DNA of 45,239 nucleotides from CAYSEW01 sp964430245. Its GTDB lineage: Bacteria > Bacteroidota > Bacteroidia > Flavobacteriales_D > Parvicellaceae. Shown here one piece after another: positions 1 through 7,854 of the stretch. Made by a program: the position numbers and the translations under genes. The stretch lies in the NCBI GenBank assembly GCA_964430245.1, contig CAYSEW010000024.1, positions 1 through 45,239 on the forward strand, in the 5' to 3' direction. The notes under the pieces are model-generated. The model worked only from the letters and a program-made list of their open reading frames with translations. It ran no database searches and was not told the DNA's origin. The first letter of the stretch is position 1; each line of letters begins with the position of its first letter.

Positions 1-2
1 TA

Positions 3-302
3 ATTTTTGTAAACCCTGTAAGTGAGAACATTGAAGGATTTAAAACATTGTTTTGGTTGTATTTTCCTGAATGCAGGTATGTATTTCAGAATTTCTATGT
101 TTACAATCCACAAAATGATGCACAAAGAATGAGTTTTGATGATTTTTTCTGGAAAAGAGAATTCTCAAGTTATATTAAAAAAGAATCTAATATCTATGAT
201 AGAGATATTGGTAAATCTTGGACTGGAGTAGATGCTTTATTAGAATCAGATAAAATTAAAGAAGAAATGTTTGAGCTTGAACATGATCTTTGGCATTTTT
301 AG
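3..302 (+). CDS. C-terminal fragment of an unrecognised protein (5' end outside window)
   Basis: The reading frame is open from the first bases of the window (frame beginning at base 3) to a TAG at 300-302, so this is the 3' end of a gene that starts upstream. About 99 residues are visible. A TTG at 48 could be read as a start but nothing favours it over simple truncation. The visible part is rich in aromatic and acidic residues, has no membrane segment, and ends in an acidic helix-like tail finishing DLWHF. I do not recognise the family. A strong terminator follows at 324-350. Confidence 0.6.
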   Translation: MFVNPVSENIEGFKTLFWLYFPECRYVFQNFYVYNPQNDAQRMSFDDFFWKREFSSYIKKESNIYDRDIGKSWTGVDALLESDKIKEEMFELEHDLWHF

Positions 303-323
303 AATAATATAAATTCTTTTATT

Positions 324-350
324 AGCCCTCGTTTTGCGAGGGCTTTTTTT
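324..350 (+). terminator. Intrinsic terminator abutting the next start codon
   Basis: A 7-bp G+C-rich stem (GCCCTCG at 325-331, CGAGGGC at 337-343, extended by an A-T pair) with a 5-base loop is followed by seven Ts at 344-350. It ends the truncated upstream gene. The ATG of the ABC-F gene begins at the very next base, 351, so the hairpin occupies the whole leader of that gene. Confidence 0.9.
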
Positions 351-2231
351 ATGATTTCACTCAATAATATATCACTAAACTTTGGAGGTCATGTTCTTTA
401 TAGAAATGTCTCTTTACAAATTAAACCAAAAAATAAAATTGGCCTTACTGGTAAGAATGGTGCTGGTAAATCTACTTTATTAAAATTGATCCTTGGAGAA
501 GAAAAGGTGTCTTCCGGTAATATAAGTATGCCTAAAGATTCCAAAATGGGATATTTGCCACAAGAGCTTGATTATAATTCTTCTATCAATATTTCACAAG
601 AAGTGATCAATGCAAATGTTGAAGTTGTAACTATTAAAGATAGACTTGATGAGATTGATAAAGAGCTACTTATAAGGACAGATTATGAATCAGATTCGTA
701 TTTATCTATGATTGATGAATTAACTGAATTAAATGACAGGTTGATTCAGCTAGATGGTGATAATCTTACGAAAAAGGCTGAAATGTTACTAAAGGGATTG
801 GGATTCGATCAAGATGAATTAACTCAGGGCTATAATGAGTTTTCTGGGGGTTGGAAAATGCGAGTAGAAATTGCCAAACTGTTAATTCAAGAACCAGGTA
901 TTTTGTTGTTGGATGAACCTACTAATCATTTAGACATAGAATCTATTCAATGGTTAGAAAAATATTTAAAGTCATACAATGGTGTTATCCTTTTAATTTC
1001 TCATGATAGACAGTTTCTTGATAATATAACTAATCGCACAGTAGAGATTTCAAAATCAAAATTTTATGATTACAAGTGTAATTACTCTAATTATTTAAAT
1101 CAAAGAGAAGAAGAATTAATACAACAGATCGCTGCTAAGAAGAATCAGGAAAAGTTTGTTCAACATACCCAACAGCTTATTAATAAATTCAGGGCTAAAA
1201 AGAACAAAGCATCCTTTGCTCAAAGTTTGATTAAAAAATTAGATAATCTCGATGAAATAGAGATAGATCATATGGATTCATCTGGAATGAAATTTAAATT
1301 CCCTGAGCCTTCATCTTCAGGAAAGGTCTCTTTAACTGTGGAACGATTATCTAAAGCTTATGATGAAAAAGAAGTGCTTAAAAATGTAGACTTCACTATT
1401 TCAAGAGGTGATAAAATTTCCTTAATTGGGAAAAACGGAACTGGTAAATCTACTTTGATAAAATCCATAGTTAAGGATATTGAATATCATGGTCAGGTTA
1501 AAGTAGGGCATAATGTAAGTATAGGGTATTTTGCTCAGGATGAAACCTTAAAATTAAATCCTGAAAAATCTGTGTACGAAATTATTGATGATGTAGCAGT
1601 GGGTGAGATTAGAAAGAAAATCAGGCAAATATTAGGTTCATTCCTATTTAGTGGAGATGATGCAGATAAAAAGGTGAAAGTGCTTTCTGGAGGAGAAAAA
1701 ACAAGATTAGCACTATGTAAGTTATTATTCGAGCCCTATAATTTTCTTATTCTTGATGAGCCTACTAATCATTTAGATATTGTTTCAAAAGAAATATTAA
1801 AAGAAGCATTGGAAAGTTATACAGGAACCTTGATTATTGTTTCTCATGATAGAGATTTCTTAGATGGGTTAACAGAAAAGGTTTTTTATATAAAAAATAA
1901 AAGTGTTAAAGTTTATTATGAAGGATTAAAGCAATTCATTAAGAGCTATTATGAGGCATCTGATGTTTTTGCTGAAAAATTGAACAAGAAAAAAGAGAAT
2001 AAAAAACCTGAAGGAAAAAAGATCAAGGAACTGTCAAAACAAATTAAATCTGTAGAAAGAAAAATAGATCAATTAGAGGCTGAGCATCAACAATTACAGC
2101 AAAAAATTAATGAAAACGCTTTTCCTCATGATCAGTTGCAGGATAAAATTCAAAAGATGAATGAGCTAAAAGGAAAAGTAGAAAAGAAATATGAGGAATG
2201 GTCTGAGCTTTCTAAGCTGCTAGAGGCTTAA
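351..2231 (+). CDS. ABC-F family ATPase (tandem ATP-binding cassettes, ribosome-associated type)
   Basis: A 626-residue soluble protein with two ATP-binding cassettes and no membrane segment, the layout of ABC-F translation factors, which act at the ribosomal E site. Cassette 1 has Walker A GKNGAGKST (34-42), signature FSGGW (164-168), Walker B LLLDEPTNHLD (185-195) and SHDR (217-220). A charged linker (about 225-300) follows. Cassette 2 has Walker A GKNGTGKST (360-368), LSGGE (445-449), LILDEPTNHLD (466-476) and SHDRD. Residues about 545-626 form a lysine/glutamate-rich coiled coil like the Uup C-terminal domain. The ATG at 351 is required because residues 1-15 are the first strand of cassette 1, yet it directly follows a terminator. 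A housekeeping Uup/YdiF-like role is more likely than antibiotic protection, but sequence alone does not decide. The 3' end overlaps the convergent gene by 12 nt. Confidence 0.93.
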   Translation: MISLNNISLNFGGHVLYRNVSLQIKPKNKIGLTGKNGAGKSTLLKLILGEEKVSSGNISMPKDSKMGYLPQELDYNSSINISQEVINANVEVVTIKDRLDEIDKELLIRTDYESDSYLSMIDELTELNDRLIQLDGDNLTKKAEMLLKGLGFDQDELTQGYNEFSGGWKMRVEIAKLLIQEPGILLLDEPTNHLDIESIQWLEKYLKSYNGVILLISHDRQFLDNITNRTVEISKSKFYDYKCNYSNYLNQREEELIQQIAAKKNQEKFVQHTQQLINKFRAKKNKASFAQSLIKKLDNLDEIEIDHMDSSGMKFKFPEPSSSGKVSLTVERLSKAYDEKEVLKNVDFTISRGDKISLIGKNGTGKSTLIKSIVKDIEYHGQVKVGHNVSIGYFAQDETLKLNPEKSVYEIIDDVAVGEIRKKIRQILGSFLFSGDDADKKVKVLSGGEKTRLALCKLLFEPYNFLILDEPTNHLDIVSKEILKEALESYTGTLIIVSHDRDFLDGLTEKVFYIKNKSVKVYYEGLKQFIKSYYEASDVFAEKLNKKKENKKPEGKKIKELSKQIKSVERKIDQLEAEHQQLQQKINENAFPHDQLQDKIQKMNELKGKVEKKYEEWSELSKLLEA

Positions 2232-2642
2232 TATAACACTATCTAGTATTCCGTTTTTGTAAATTCCATGAAAAATTAATTGCCCACTAGTGTCATAAGT
2301 AAAAGATTCGCCATGCCTTTTATTTTTATTAAAATTCCATTTTTTAATTAGCTTGTTATTTATTGAATATTCAAGTAATTCCCCATTTATTTTCCCTTCA
2401 TTGAATTCTTTCTTCTGATATAGATTTCCATTACTATGATAATCTTTACATATTCCAGTATATGGTAAAGTTCTTTCATTTATATAAAAATGATTATATG
2501 GTTCGTCTAAAATTAGATCCCCGCATGAACAGTCTTCAATTTTTTTCATTGATTTATCATTAGGAGAATTCTTCTTATTTATTTCATTACAGGAAATAAT
2601 AGTAAATAGTATTGTGATAAAAAAGATATTTTTTAAAGGCAT
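2220..2642 (-). CDS. Small lipoprotein with YwqK/MORN-like repeats
   Basis: 140 residues. The N-terminus is a lipoprotein signal peptide with a lipobox ending ...TIISC, so acylation would be at Cys18, and mature residues Asn-Glu follow. From about residue 60 there are repeated strands of the type YxSNGxLxxKxxFNxGKxxGExxxY and xxGQLIFHGIYKNG. These match the MORN_2/YwqK-family repeat common in Bacteroidota and often named an antitoxin, usually without evidence. No toxin partner is adjacent. It is probably anchored in the outer membrane or periplasm. It is convergent with the ABC-F gene (12-nt overlap), so the two ends constrain each other. Function unknown. Confidence 0.7.
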   Translation of the reverse strand: MPLKNIFFITILFTIISCNEINKKNSPNDKSMKKIEDCSCGDLILDEPYNHFYINERTLPYTGICKDYHSNGNLYQKKEFNEGKINGELLEYSINNKLIKKWNFNKNKRHGESFTYDTSGQLIFHGIYKNGILDSVILSL

Positions 2643-2700
2643 TTTGAAATGTGCTTTAGTATTTTTATAAGAACTAAAATAGTATTTATACTTTCAGTTA

Positions 2701-3504
2701 ATGAATGAAATCTTTGATTATTTAGGAATAGTTCCAGCAAACTTTTTTAAAGCTGCATTTGAAGTCAGCTTAATTGGATTGTTTTTTTTATGCCTTTTCC
2801 ATTCTGGTAAGCAGCATGGATGGAAAAGAACGTTAAGAGAATTTAGTGCTGGATTTTTCCTGACTGCTTGCTGTGAATCTATTGGTGTTTTGTCTGGAGC
2901 ATATGTTTATCCTGGCTATTATTTTTATTTATTTTCCATACCTGTTGTAAATCCAGCATCTTGGATCTCTTTAGTTTACATTGTTATGGAAATTACAAAT
3001 CGACTAGTAATAGGGAATAGTAATAATAAACAAAAGGATAAACAAGTACCTGCTTTTTTAAAAGGATCATTAATCAGCTCACTGATTTTGTTAGCATTAA
3101 TAGATGCTTCACTTGCTTTAGTGATAGACCTTGTAATGGATCCACTAGCTACTATATATAATTGGTGGATCTGGGTAGATACAAATCAAGTGAATGTTGT
3201 TGAAGGAACAGTTATTCCTTATAATTTCAATAATTATACCCATATGATGACGCCTGATAATCCTATACAAGAATTTTTTGGTGGATTTTTCACTGAAGGA
3301 TTTAGATACCCTACCAGATTGTTTGGAATACCACTTATTAATTTTATTGCTTGGTTTGTTTTTGTATTTGTCTTCACTATACAATTTAGGTGGATAGAAT
3401 ATAAAAATGAATGGAGTGATCTAAAGAAAACTTGGGTACTATGGAGCTTGATGATAATTGATGTGCCATTTTTATGTTTCCTGTTAATTGCGCCCAATTT
3501 ATAA
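2701..3504 (+). CDS. DUF422-type carotenoid biosynthesis membrane protein (CruF-like)
   Basis: 267 residues with about seven hydrophobic segments. Two stretches recall the carotenoid-biosynthesis DUF422 (CruF, carotenoid 1,2-hydratase) family. The first is glutamate followed by SGAYVYPGYY and a later IPVVNPASW (about 60-98). The second is the paired FGIPLINFIAWF near 203-214, where the family has G-[IV]-P-x-x-N-x-x-G/A-W. Such proteins act on C40 carotenoids in the membrane. No phytoene synthase or desaturase is visible here. The FAD oxidoreductase downstream belongs to the same broad fold as carotenoid desaturases but faces the other way in another operon. The assignment rests on motif memory and is moderate. 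The small membrane protein that follows begins 1 nt after this stop codon. Confidence 0.55.
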   Translation: MNEIFDYLGIVPANFFKAAFEVSLIGLFFLCLFHSGKQHGWKRTLREFSAGFFLTACCESIGVLSGAYVYPGYYFYLFSIPVVNPASWISLVYIVMEITNRLVIGNSNNKQKDKQVPAFLKGSLISSLILLALIDASLALVIDLVMDPLATIYNWWIWVDTNQVNVVEGTVIPYNFNNYTHMMTPDNPIQEFFGGFFTEGFRYPTRLFGIPLINFIAWFVFVFVFTIQFRWIEYKNEWSDLKKTWVLWSLMIIDVPFLCFLLIAPNL

Positions 3505-3505
3505 T

Positions 3506-3742
3506 ATGAAAGATAATATTCAATACATATTAAGATTCTTTAAAAAGCACTTGCATATAGTGCTGTATTTTTATTTTTGGCTAGGTATCTTCATTGGAGG
3601 ACTTGTGGCTCCTCAAGATAGAGTGGAGATGCTAAATAGTGAACTAATAAAGGAGGGGTGGCACTTGTCTTTATTAAGTATGATCTTAATCTTCCCTGTG
3701 TTTGTAATATATTATTATAGAGTCAAGAAAAAAAACAATTAA
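3506..3742 (+). CDS. Small two-helix membrane protein, unknown
   Basis: 78 residues from the ATG at 3506, which lies one base after the TAA of the DUF422-like gene. I prefer it to the in-frame TTG at 3488, which would overlap that gene. Two hydrophobic segments lie at about residues 15-33 and 48-68, with the connecting loop VAPQDRVEMLNSELIKEGWH and a basic tail RVKKKNN. The spacing implies co-transcription with the carotenoid-type gene. I recognise no family. The end overlaps the convergent SRPBCC gene by 4 nt. Confidence 0.6.
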   Translation: MKDNIQYILRFFKKHLHIVLYFYFWLGIFIGGLVAPQDRVEMLNSELIKEGWHLSLLSMILIFPVFVIYYYRVKKKNN

Positions 3743-4218
3743 GATTGATCTTCCTGCTCAATAATGTTTTTTAAGTTTTTAAGTGCTTTCTTTTGTAATC
3801 CTCCCCACAATAAGTGAACAAATAAAAAGGTAATTGGTAATGTGAATAGGTTTCGGTTGTAAAAGCTGTATTTATTGGTGAAGCTTGCCATAGAATTTTC
3901 AGTTTTCTCTACCCATATCTCACCCTCTACTTTTGTAATAAAGAAAAATGAAGCATTTTTAAAATCAGATAGTTGGTATTTCCAATATTTGTTTGGCTGT
4001 TTTTCAATGATGGTTTCTTTACAAAATTCTTTTCCAAAACCAAGTAAAAGTCTGTACCCATCTTTCTCCCCCCAATTTATTTCTTTACTTACTCCCTCAG
4101 AAGCAGGGAGTGGACCATAACCTGTCATGATCTTTCTTACATCTTTATATATTGGTGCATTGAAAACATTTGTGATATTTCCTTTTATTCTACAGGCGCA
4201 ATTTTTTGTAATGATCAT
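3739..4218 (-). CDS. SRPBCC (START/Bet v1-like) family protein
   Basis: 159 residues without a signal peptide. The order of elements fits the SRPBCC helix-grip fold: an N-terminal strand ending in a VFN..IYKDVRKI helix, a WGEKDGYRLLLGFGKEFCKETI strand pair, a central GEIWVEKTE strand, then a long C-terminal amphipathic helix ending in KNLKNIIEQEDQ. A hydrophobic stretch near residues 122-140 (LFTLPITFLFVHLLWGG) is unusual for the family and may pack in the ligand cavity or touch the membrane. Such proteins bind hydrophobic ligands. The ligand here is unknown, though both neighbours are lipid or carotenoid genes. Confidence 0.6.
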   Translation of the reverse strand: MIITKNCACRIKGNITNVFNAPIYKDVRKIMTGYGPLPASEGVSKEINWGEKDGYRLLLGFGKEFCKETIIEKQPNKYWKYQLSDFKNASFFFITKVEGEIWVEKTENSMASFTNKYSFYNRNLFTLPITFLFVHLLWGGLQKKALKNLKNIIEQEDQS

Positions 4219-4319
4219 TTTGAATTGTTTATAAAATCTTCATATAATTAGACAAAAGTGCCTAATAATATTTGCAAAAATAAATAAATTTTATCAGTTT
4301 TGCGTATTCTTTATTGATT

Positions 4320-4964
4320 ATGGATCAACAGGTTAAAAAAGAAAAATTATTTGTTTCTGGCACACAGAAAATAAAGGTTTTTGAAAATAAATTCTTAGAA
4401 TGGGTGACAACAACCAATCATCTGGTTCCATTTTTTATTTTTATTCCTGTTGTTCTATATTTTACTTACGAAACTATTTTTTTTATATATAAAGGATCTC
4501 TTGATCAGCCATGGTATATAGTTCCTTTAATTCTTGGCGCCATTTTTTTGTGGACTTTTATTGAGTATACTGGTCACCGTTTTGTTTTCCATAGTAAACC
4601 AAAATCAGCGCTTGGAAAAAAAATGTTATATGTTATTCATGGTGCACATCATGATTACCCAAATGACCCTAAAAGATTAGTAGTTCCACCTGTTGTTTCA
4701 TTATTAGGAGGAGTCCTTTTATATTGGATGTCTTATACTATGTTCGGTAGGGTATATGCTTCTCCATTTTTTGCATCTTTGGTTTTAGCTTATTTAATAT
4801 ATGATTGGTTTCATTATGTAAGCCATCATGTGAAAGTCAAAAATAAATATGTGAGAATGCTTATTAAGCATCATCTAGAGCATCATTATAAAGATCCAGA
4901 TAGTGGTTATGGTTTTACTACTAAATTTTGGGATGTAATTATGAATACAATGTTTAAAAAGTAA
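4320..4964 (+). CDS. FA2H-like fatty acid hydroxylase (sterol desaturase superfamily)
   Basis: 214 residues from the ATG at 4320 (an in-frame TTG lies two codons upstream). This is a membrane di-iron enzyme of the fatty-acid hydroxylase superfamily. The histidine clusters are complete: HRFVFH (86-91), HGAHHD (107-112), HYVSHH (165-170) and HHLEHH (184-189). The string HGAHHDYPNDPKRLVVPP is characteristic of fatty acid 2-hydroxylases (FA2H/Scs7 type), which hydroxylate the alpha carbon of N-acyl chains in sphingolipids, a lipid class Bacteroidota make. Hydrophobic segments lie around 36-58, 66-82 and 123-160. It is not a CrtZ-type carotene hydroxylase, whose motifs differ. The end overlaps the convergent FAD oxidoreductase by 11 nt. 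Confidence 0.8.
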   Translation: MDQQVKKEKLFVSGTQKIKVFENKFLEWVTTTNHLVPFFIFIPVVLYFTYETIFFIYKGSLDQPWYIVPLILGAIFLWTFIEYTGHRFVFHSKPKSALGKKMLYVIHGAHHDYPNDPKRLVVPPVVSLLGGVLLYWMSYTMFGRVYASPFFASLVLAYLIYDWFHYVSHHVKVKNKYVRMLIKHHLEHHYKDPDSGYGFTTKFWDVIMNTMFKK

Positions 4965-6294
4965 TGCCGTTTTTGTTCATTAGCTTATAAGCTGCCCATC
5001 TTCCACTTCTTAATGCACCTTCTACTGTAGCACAGGATAAATAATCTCCAGCAAAAACTACATTTCCCTCTTGAGAATCCTTGATCTTATTGGCTATTTT
5101 ATACCTGCCAACTTCATGTAATGGTATGGCATTTTCTCTTGAGAAAAAGGCTACTGGTTCATACTTTTCTGGTAATGAAGGTTCGAAATCCTTGGCCATT
5201 TTCCAAACTTTTTCATATATAACATCCTCAGTGTTTTTTGAAATTTCTTTAGCAGGTTCATTCAATAGAAAAACACTGATCAACTCTTTATTATCAGGTG
5301 CTTTTATTGAATTGATTGCTTTTATTTTATGTAATACCACAGCGGCTATGGGTGTTTCCCATTTTCCACAAGGATAATAATAAGCCAGTAGGTCTTTTAC
5401 TTGATCTTGATCTACTAAATAGGTTACATGCAAGTTCGCAACATATTTTTGTGAATCAATGAACTTGTCAATTGGTGAAGGAATGAGGTCGGTATTTAAT
5501 ATTTTTTTAGCAGCATTGGCGGGGCTTGCCATTACAATTCCATCATATAATAATGTTTCAGTTTTATTAATAGTTTTAAATGTAACATGGTATTTTCCCT
5601 CAATCTTATCAATCCTTTCTACATTGCAATTTTTGTTTAGGGTAACATTAGAAAGTAATTTTTCTGAGATACTTGCCATTCCATTTTTAAAAGTATAGAA
5701 TTTGGCATCAGCAGCTCTTCCTTGAAGAACAGTGGTCATAGCTCTGGATACATCCTCACAGGAAAAATACCAGAAAGGCTCAACACCAGGTTTAATGCAA
5801 TATTCATAAATGTTTTCCGATAAATAGCTACGTGCCCAATCTGCAATGGAAGCATCATCAAATTTTGATAACTTTTCAGGGTCTACAAGATCCAATTGGC
5901 TTCTTTTTAAAGACAAAAGAATGGTCTTCCAGATCATAGTCATCTTGTCATTAAATGTAAGAAAAGGTAATTTCCAGAATGTTTTAAGATCTCCAAAAGC
6001 AAATTCTGCTAGCTGGTCTTTGTCTCTTAAGCCTACTCTTCTTTCGAGCTCAATCACTTCATCTTCTAGCTCAAGTTCTTTTATTAATGAGCGTAGTAAA
6101 GGATAAAAGTTAGTGAAAAAGCTGGCCCCTGTATCAAAACTAACGGCTCCATTGTTAAAACCATGGGTCCTACCACCTACAAAAGCCTCTTTTTCATAAA
6201 CTTCAACATGGTATCCATTGTTATTTAAATAATAGGCAGCAGCAGAACCCGCTGGTCCTGCCCCTATTACAGCTATTTTTTTTTGACTATTCAA
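4954..6294 (-). CDS. FAD-dependent amine-oxidase/protoporphyrinogen-oxidase-like oxidoreductase
   Basis: 446 residues. The dinucleotide-binding motif IGAGPAGSAAAYYL with a downstream acidic residue (VEVYEKE) begins at residue 9 and is followed by VGGRTHG, the GG-R motif of amine oxidase, PPOX and carotenoid-desaturase-type flavoproteins. Near the C-terminus NVVFAGDYL closes the FAD site (G-D motif). It is the last gene of the 13-gene operon, 2 nt after the acyl-CoA dehydrogenase-SCP2 gene. The substrate cannot be read from sequence. Oxidation or desaturation of a hydrophobic isoprenoid-like compound would suit both the operon and the neighbouring carotenoid-type gene, but this is inference. 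Confidence 0.75.
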   Translation of the reverse strand: MNSQKKIAVIGAGPAGSAAAYYLNNNGYHVEVYEKEAFVGGRTHGFNNGAVSFDTGASFFTNFYPLLRSLIKELELEDEVIELERRVGLRDKDQLAEFAFGDLKTFWKLPFLTFNDKMTMIWKTILLSLKRSQLDLVDPEKLSKFDDASIADWARSYLSENIYEYCIKPGVEPFWYFSCEDVSRAMTTVLQGRAADAKFYTFKNGMASISEKLLSNVTLNKNCNVERIDKIEGKYHVTFKTINKTETLLYDGIVMASPANAAKKILNTDLIPSPIDKFIDSQKYVANLHVTYLVDQDQVKDLLAYYYPCGKWETPIAAVVLHKIKAINSIKAPDNKELISVFLLNEPAKEISKNTEDVIYEKVWKMAKDFEPSLPEKYEPVAFFSRENAIPLHEVGRYKIANKIKDSQEGNVVFAGDYLSCATVEGALRSGRWAAYKLMNKNGITF

Positions 6295-6296
6295 TT

Positions 6297-7844
6297 TTAT
6301 GCAAATAAAGATTGCAATTTCATAGCGACACTTGGATCTCCTTTTACTTTCATTTTACCTGCCATAAATGCCCCCATAGGATTTAAATCTCCAGAAAGCA
6401 TAGCATTAAAGTCTTCTAGGCTTACATCTACTGTGCAATTGGCTTCTTTATCTTCTGTACTAACTTCATTAGCTTCTCCAGTACCATCAATTACTATTTG
6501 TTGTTCGCCAAAGTTTAGCTTTAAAATAGAACCAAGTGGTTGAGCTGTTTTTGCTTTTTCATTCATTGTGTTCATTGTGTTCTCGTAACTCATAATTGTG
6601 TTTTTTATTGATTGTTTGTTGTTTTCTTTTATTGTGTCTTTAATTTTTGATTGTTGTCCATTACTTTTAGGGATAATTTGTCCTGCTTGAGAATAAGATT
6701 TATCATCAATTATCATTTTTGCAATAATCTCTCTCATGATCTCCGATGTTCCACCTCCAATTGTTCCAATTCTGCTGTCTCTAAATAGTCTAGCAATTTT
6801 ATATTCTTCCATGTAGCCATATCCTCCAAAAAATTGCATACACTGATACATGGCTTTGTCCGATAGTTCTGTTCCTAATAGTTTTGCCATTGAACATTCT
6901 TTTACAGCATATTCTCCATCTTCATGTAATCTGCAGCAGTGATAAACAAAGTATTTAATGCTTTCAATTTCAGAAGATAGCTGTGCTACACGGTGTCTTA
7001 GTACCTGGAATTTATTGATAGGTCTTCCAAAAGCTTCTCTTTCGGACATGTATTGCAAGGCGTAATCAAGTGCAGATTCAGAACCGGCATATCCACCTAT
7101 TGCCCCTGCTAATCTTTCTAGCTGTAATCCTCCCATTAAATAAAAGAACCCTTGATTTTCTTCACCTAATAAATTCTCAACAGGAACTTTTACATTGTCA
7201 AAAGCCAGCTCGGCAGTATCAGAAGCATGCCAACCTAGCTTTTTTAGCTTAGTAGCAGAAACACCATCTGCATTTCTGTCTATTACCATTAAGCTAATTC
7301 CATCAAAGCCGGCATCTGGCTGTGTTTTTACTACAGTTATCAGTACATCTCCATATACTCCATTGGTAATGAAAGTTTTAGAGCCATTTACAATATAATG
7401 ATCTCCTTCTTTAACTGCAGTTGTTCTTATATTGGCAACATCAGATCCAGCTCCTGGTTCAGTAATAGCGATGGCACAGACTGCTTCTCCTGTTATAGCT
7501 TTTGTTAAGTATTTTTCTTTGATATGGTCAGACCCATGTTTATGTAAATAAGGACTGGACATGTATTGCTGTACAGCTAGTGTGGCCATAAACCCACCAG
7601 AGAATACTTTTGAGATCTCTTCAATAAATACTACAGAAAAGAAAAAATCAACATCCATTCCTCCATATTTCTCTGGGTAATTCAAGCCCAGATAACCCAT
7701 TTCACCAAATTTCTGGATGATTTCTCTAGGTATTTTCTCTTCTTCTTCCCATTTATCTATAAAAGGAGTCACCTCTTTTGCTAGGAAATCTTTCAATCCC
7801 TGTCTGAATAATTCGTGTTCTTCTGTGAAATAATAATTTTTCAT
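6297..7844 (-). CDS. Acyl-CoA dehydrogenase fused to a C-terminal SCP2 sterol-carrier domain
   Basis: 515 residues. Residues 1-380 form a full acyl-CoA dehydrogenase: AITEPGAGSD (126-135), the substrate/FAD loop GWHASDTAE (204-212), the REAFGRPI FAD loop (269-276) and GGGTSEIMREI (363-373). The usual catalytic Glu of the YEGT motif is replaced by Gly, while Glu243 in LQLERL matches the helix-G catalytic Glu of isovaleryl-CoA and long-chain dehydrogenases. A polar Lys/Asn/Gln-rich linker (about 385-425) leads to an SCP2 domain (about 426-515) with the family's end motif LNPMGAFMAGKMKVKGD...AMKLQSL. SCP2 domains bind fatty acyl-CoAs and sterols, so the fusion would tether a hydrophobic substrate. 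The dehydrogenase part is a close paralogue of the next gene upstream. Confidence 0.9.
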   Translation of the reverse strand: MKNYYFTEEHELFRQGLKDFLAKEVTPFIDKWEEEEKIPREIIQKFGEMGYLGLNYPEKYGGMDVDFFFSVVFIEEISKVFSGGFMATLAVQQYMSSPYLHKHGSDHIKEKYLTKAITGEAVCAIAITEPGAGSDVANIRTTAVKEGDHYIVNGSKTFITNGVYGDVLITVVKTQPDAGFDGISLMVIDRNADGVSATKLKKLGWHASDTAELAFDNVKVPVENLLGEENQGFFYLMGGLQLERLAGAIGGYAGSESALDYALQYMSEREAFGRPINKFQVLRHRVAQLSSEIESIKYFVYHCCRLHEDGEYAVKECSMAKLLGTELSDKAMYQCMQFFGGYGYMEEYKIARLFRDSRIGTIGGGTSEIMREIIAKMIIDDKSYSQAGQIIPKSNGQQSKIKDTIKENNKQSIKNTIMSYENTMNTMNEKAKTAQPLGSILKLNFGEQQIVIDGTGEANEVSTEDKEANCTVDVSLEDFNAMLSGDLNPMGAFMAGKMKVKGDPSVAMKLQSLFA

Positions 7845-7854
7845 TTTTATGCTA

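Noticed and set aside
4230..4319. Promoter of the FA2H-like gene at TAATATTTG (4266-4274)
   Set aside because: The TA-to-TTTG spacing is three rather than two and there is no -33 TTTG at a suitable distance, so it is too weak to list.
4320..4964. Beta-carotene hydroxylase (CrtZ) for the histidine-rich membrane protein
   Set aside because: The HGAHHDYPNDPKRL and HHLEHH motifs are those of fatty acid 2-hydroxylases. CrtZ has a different motif order, so only the superfamily is shared.
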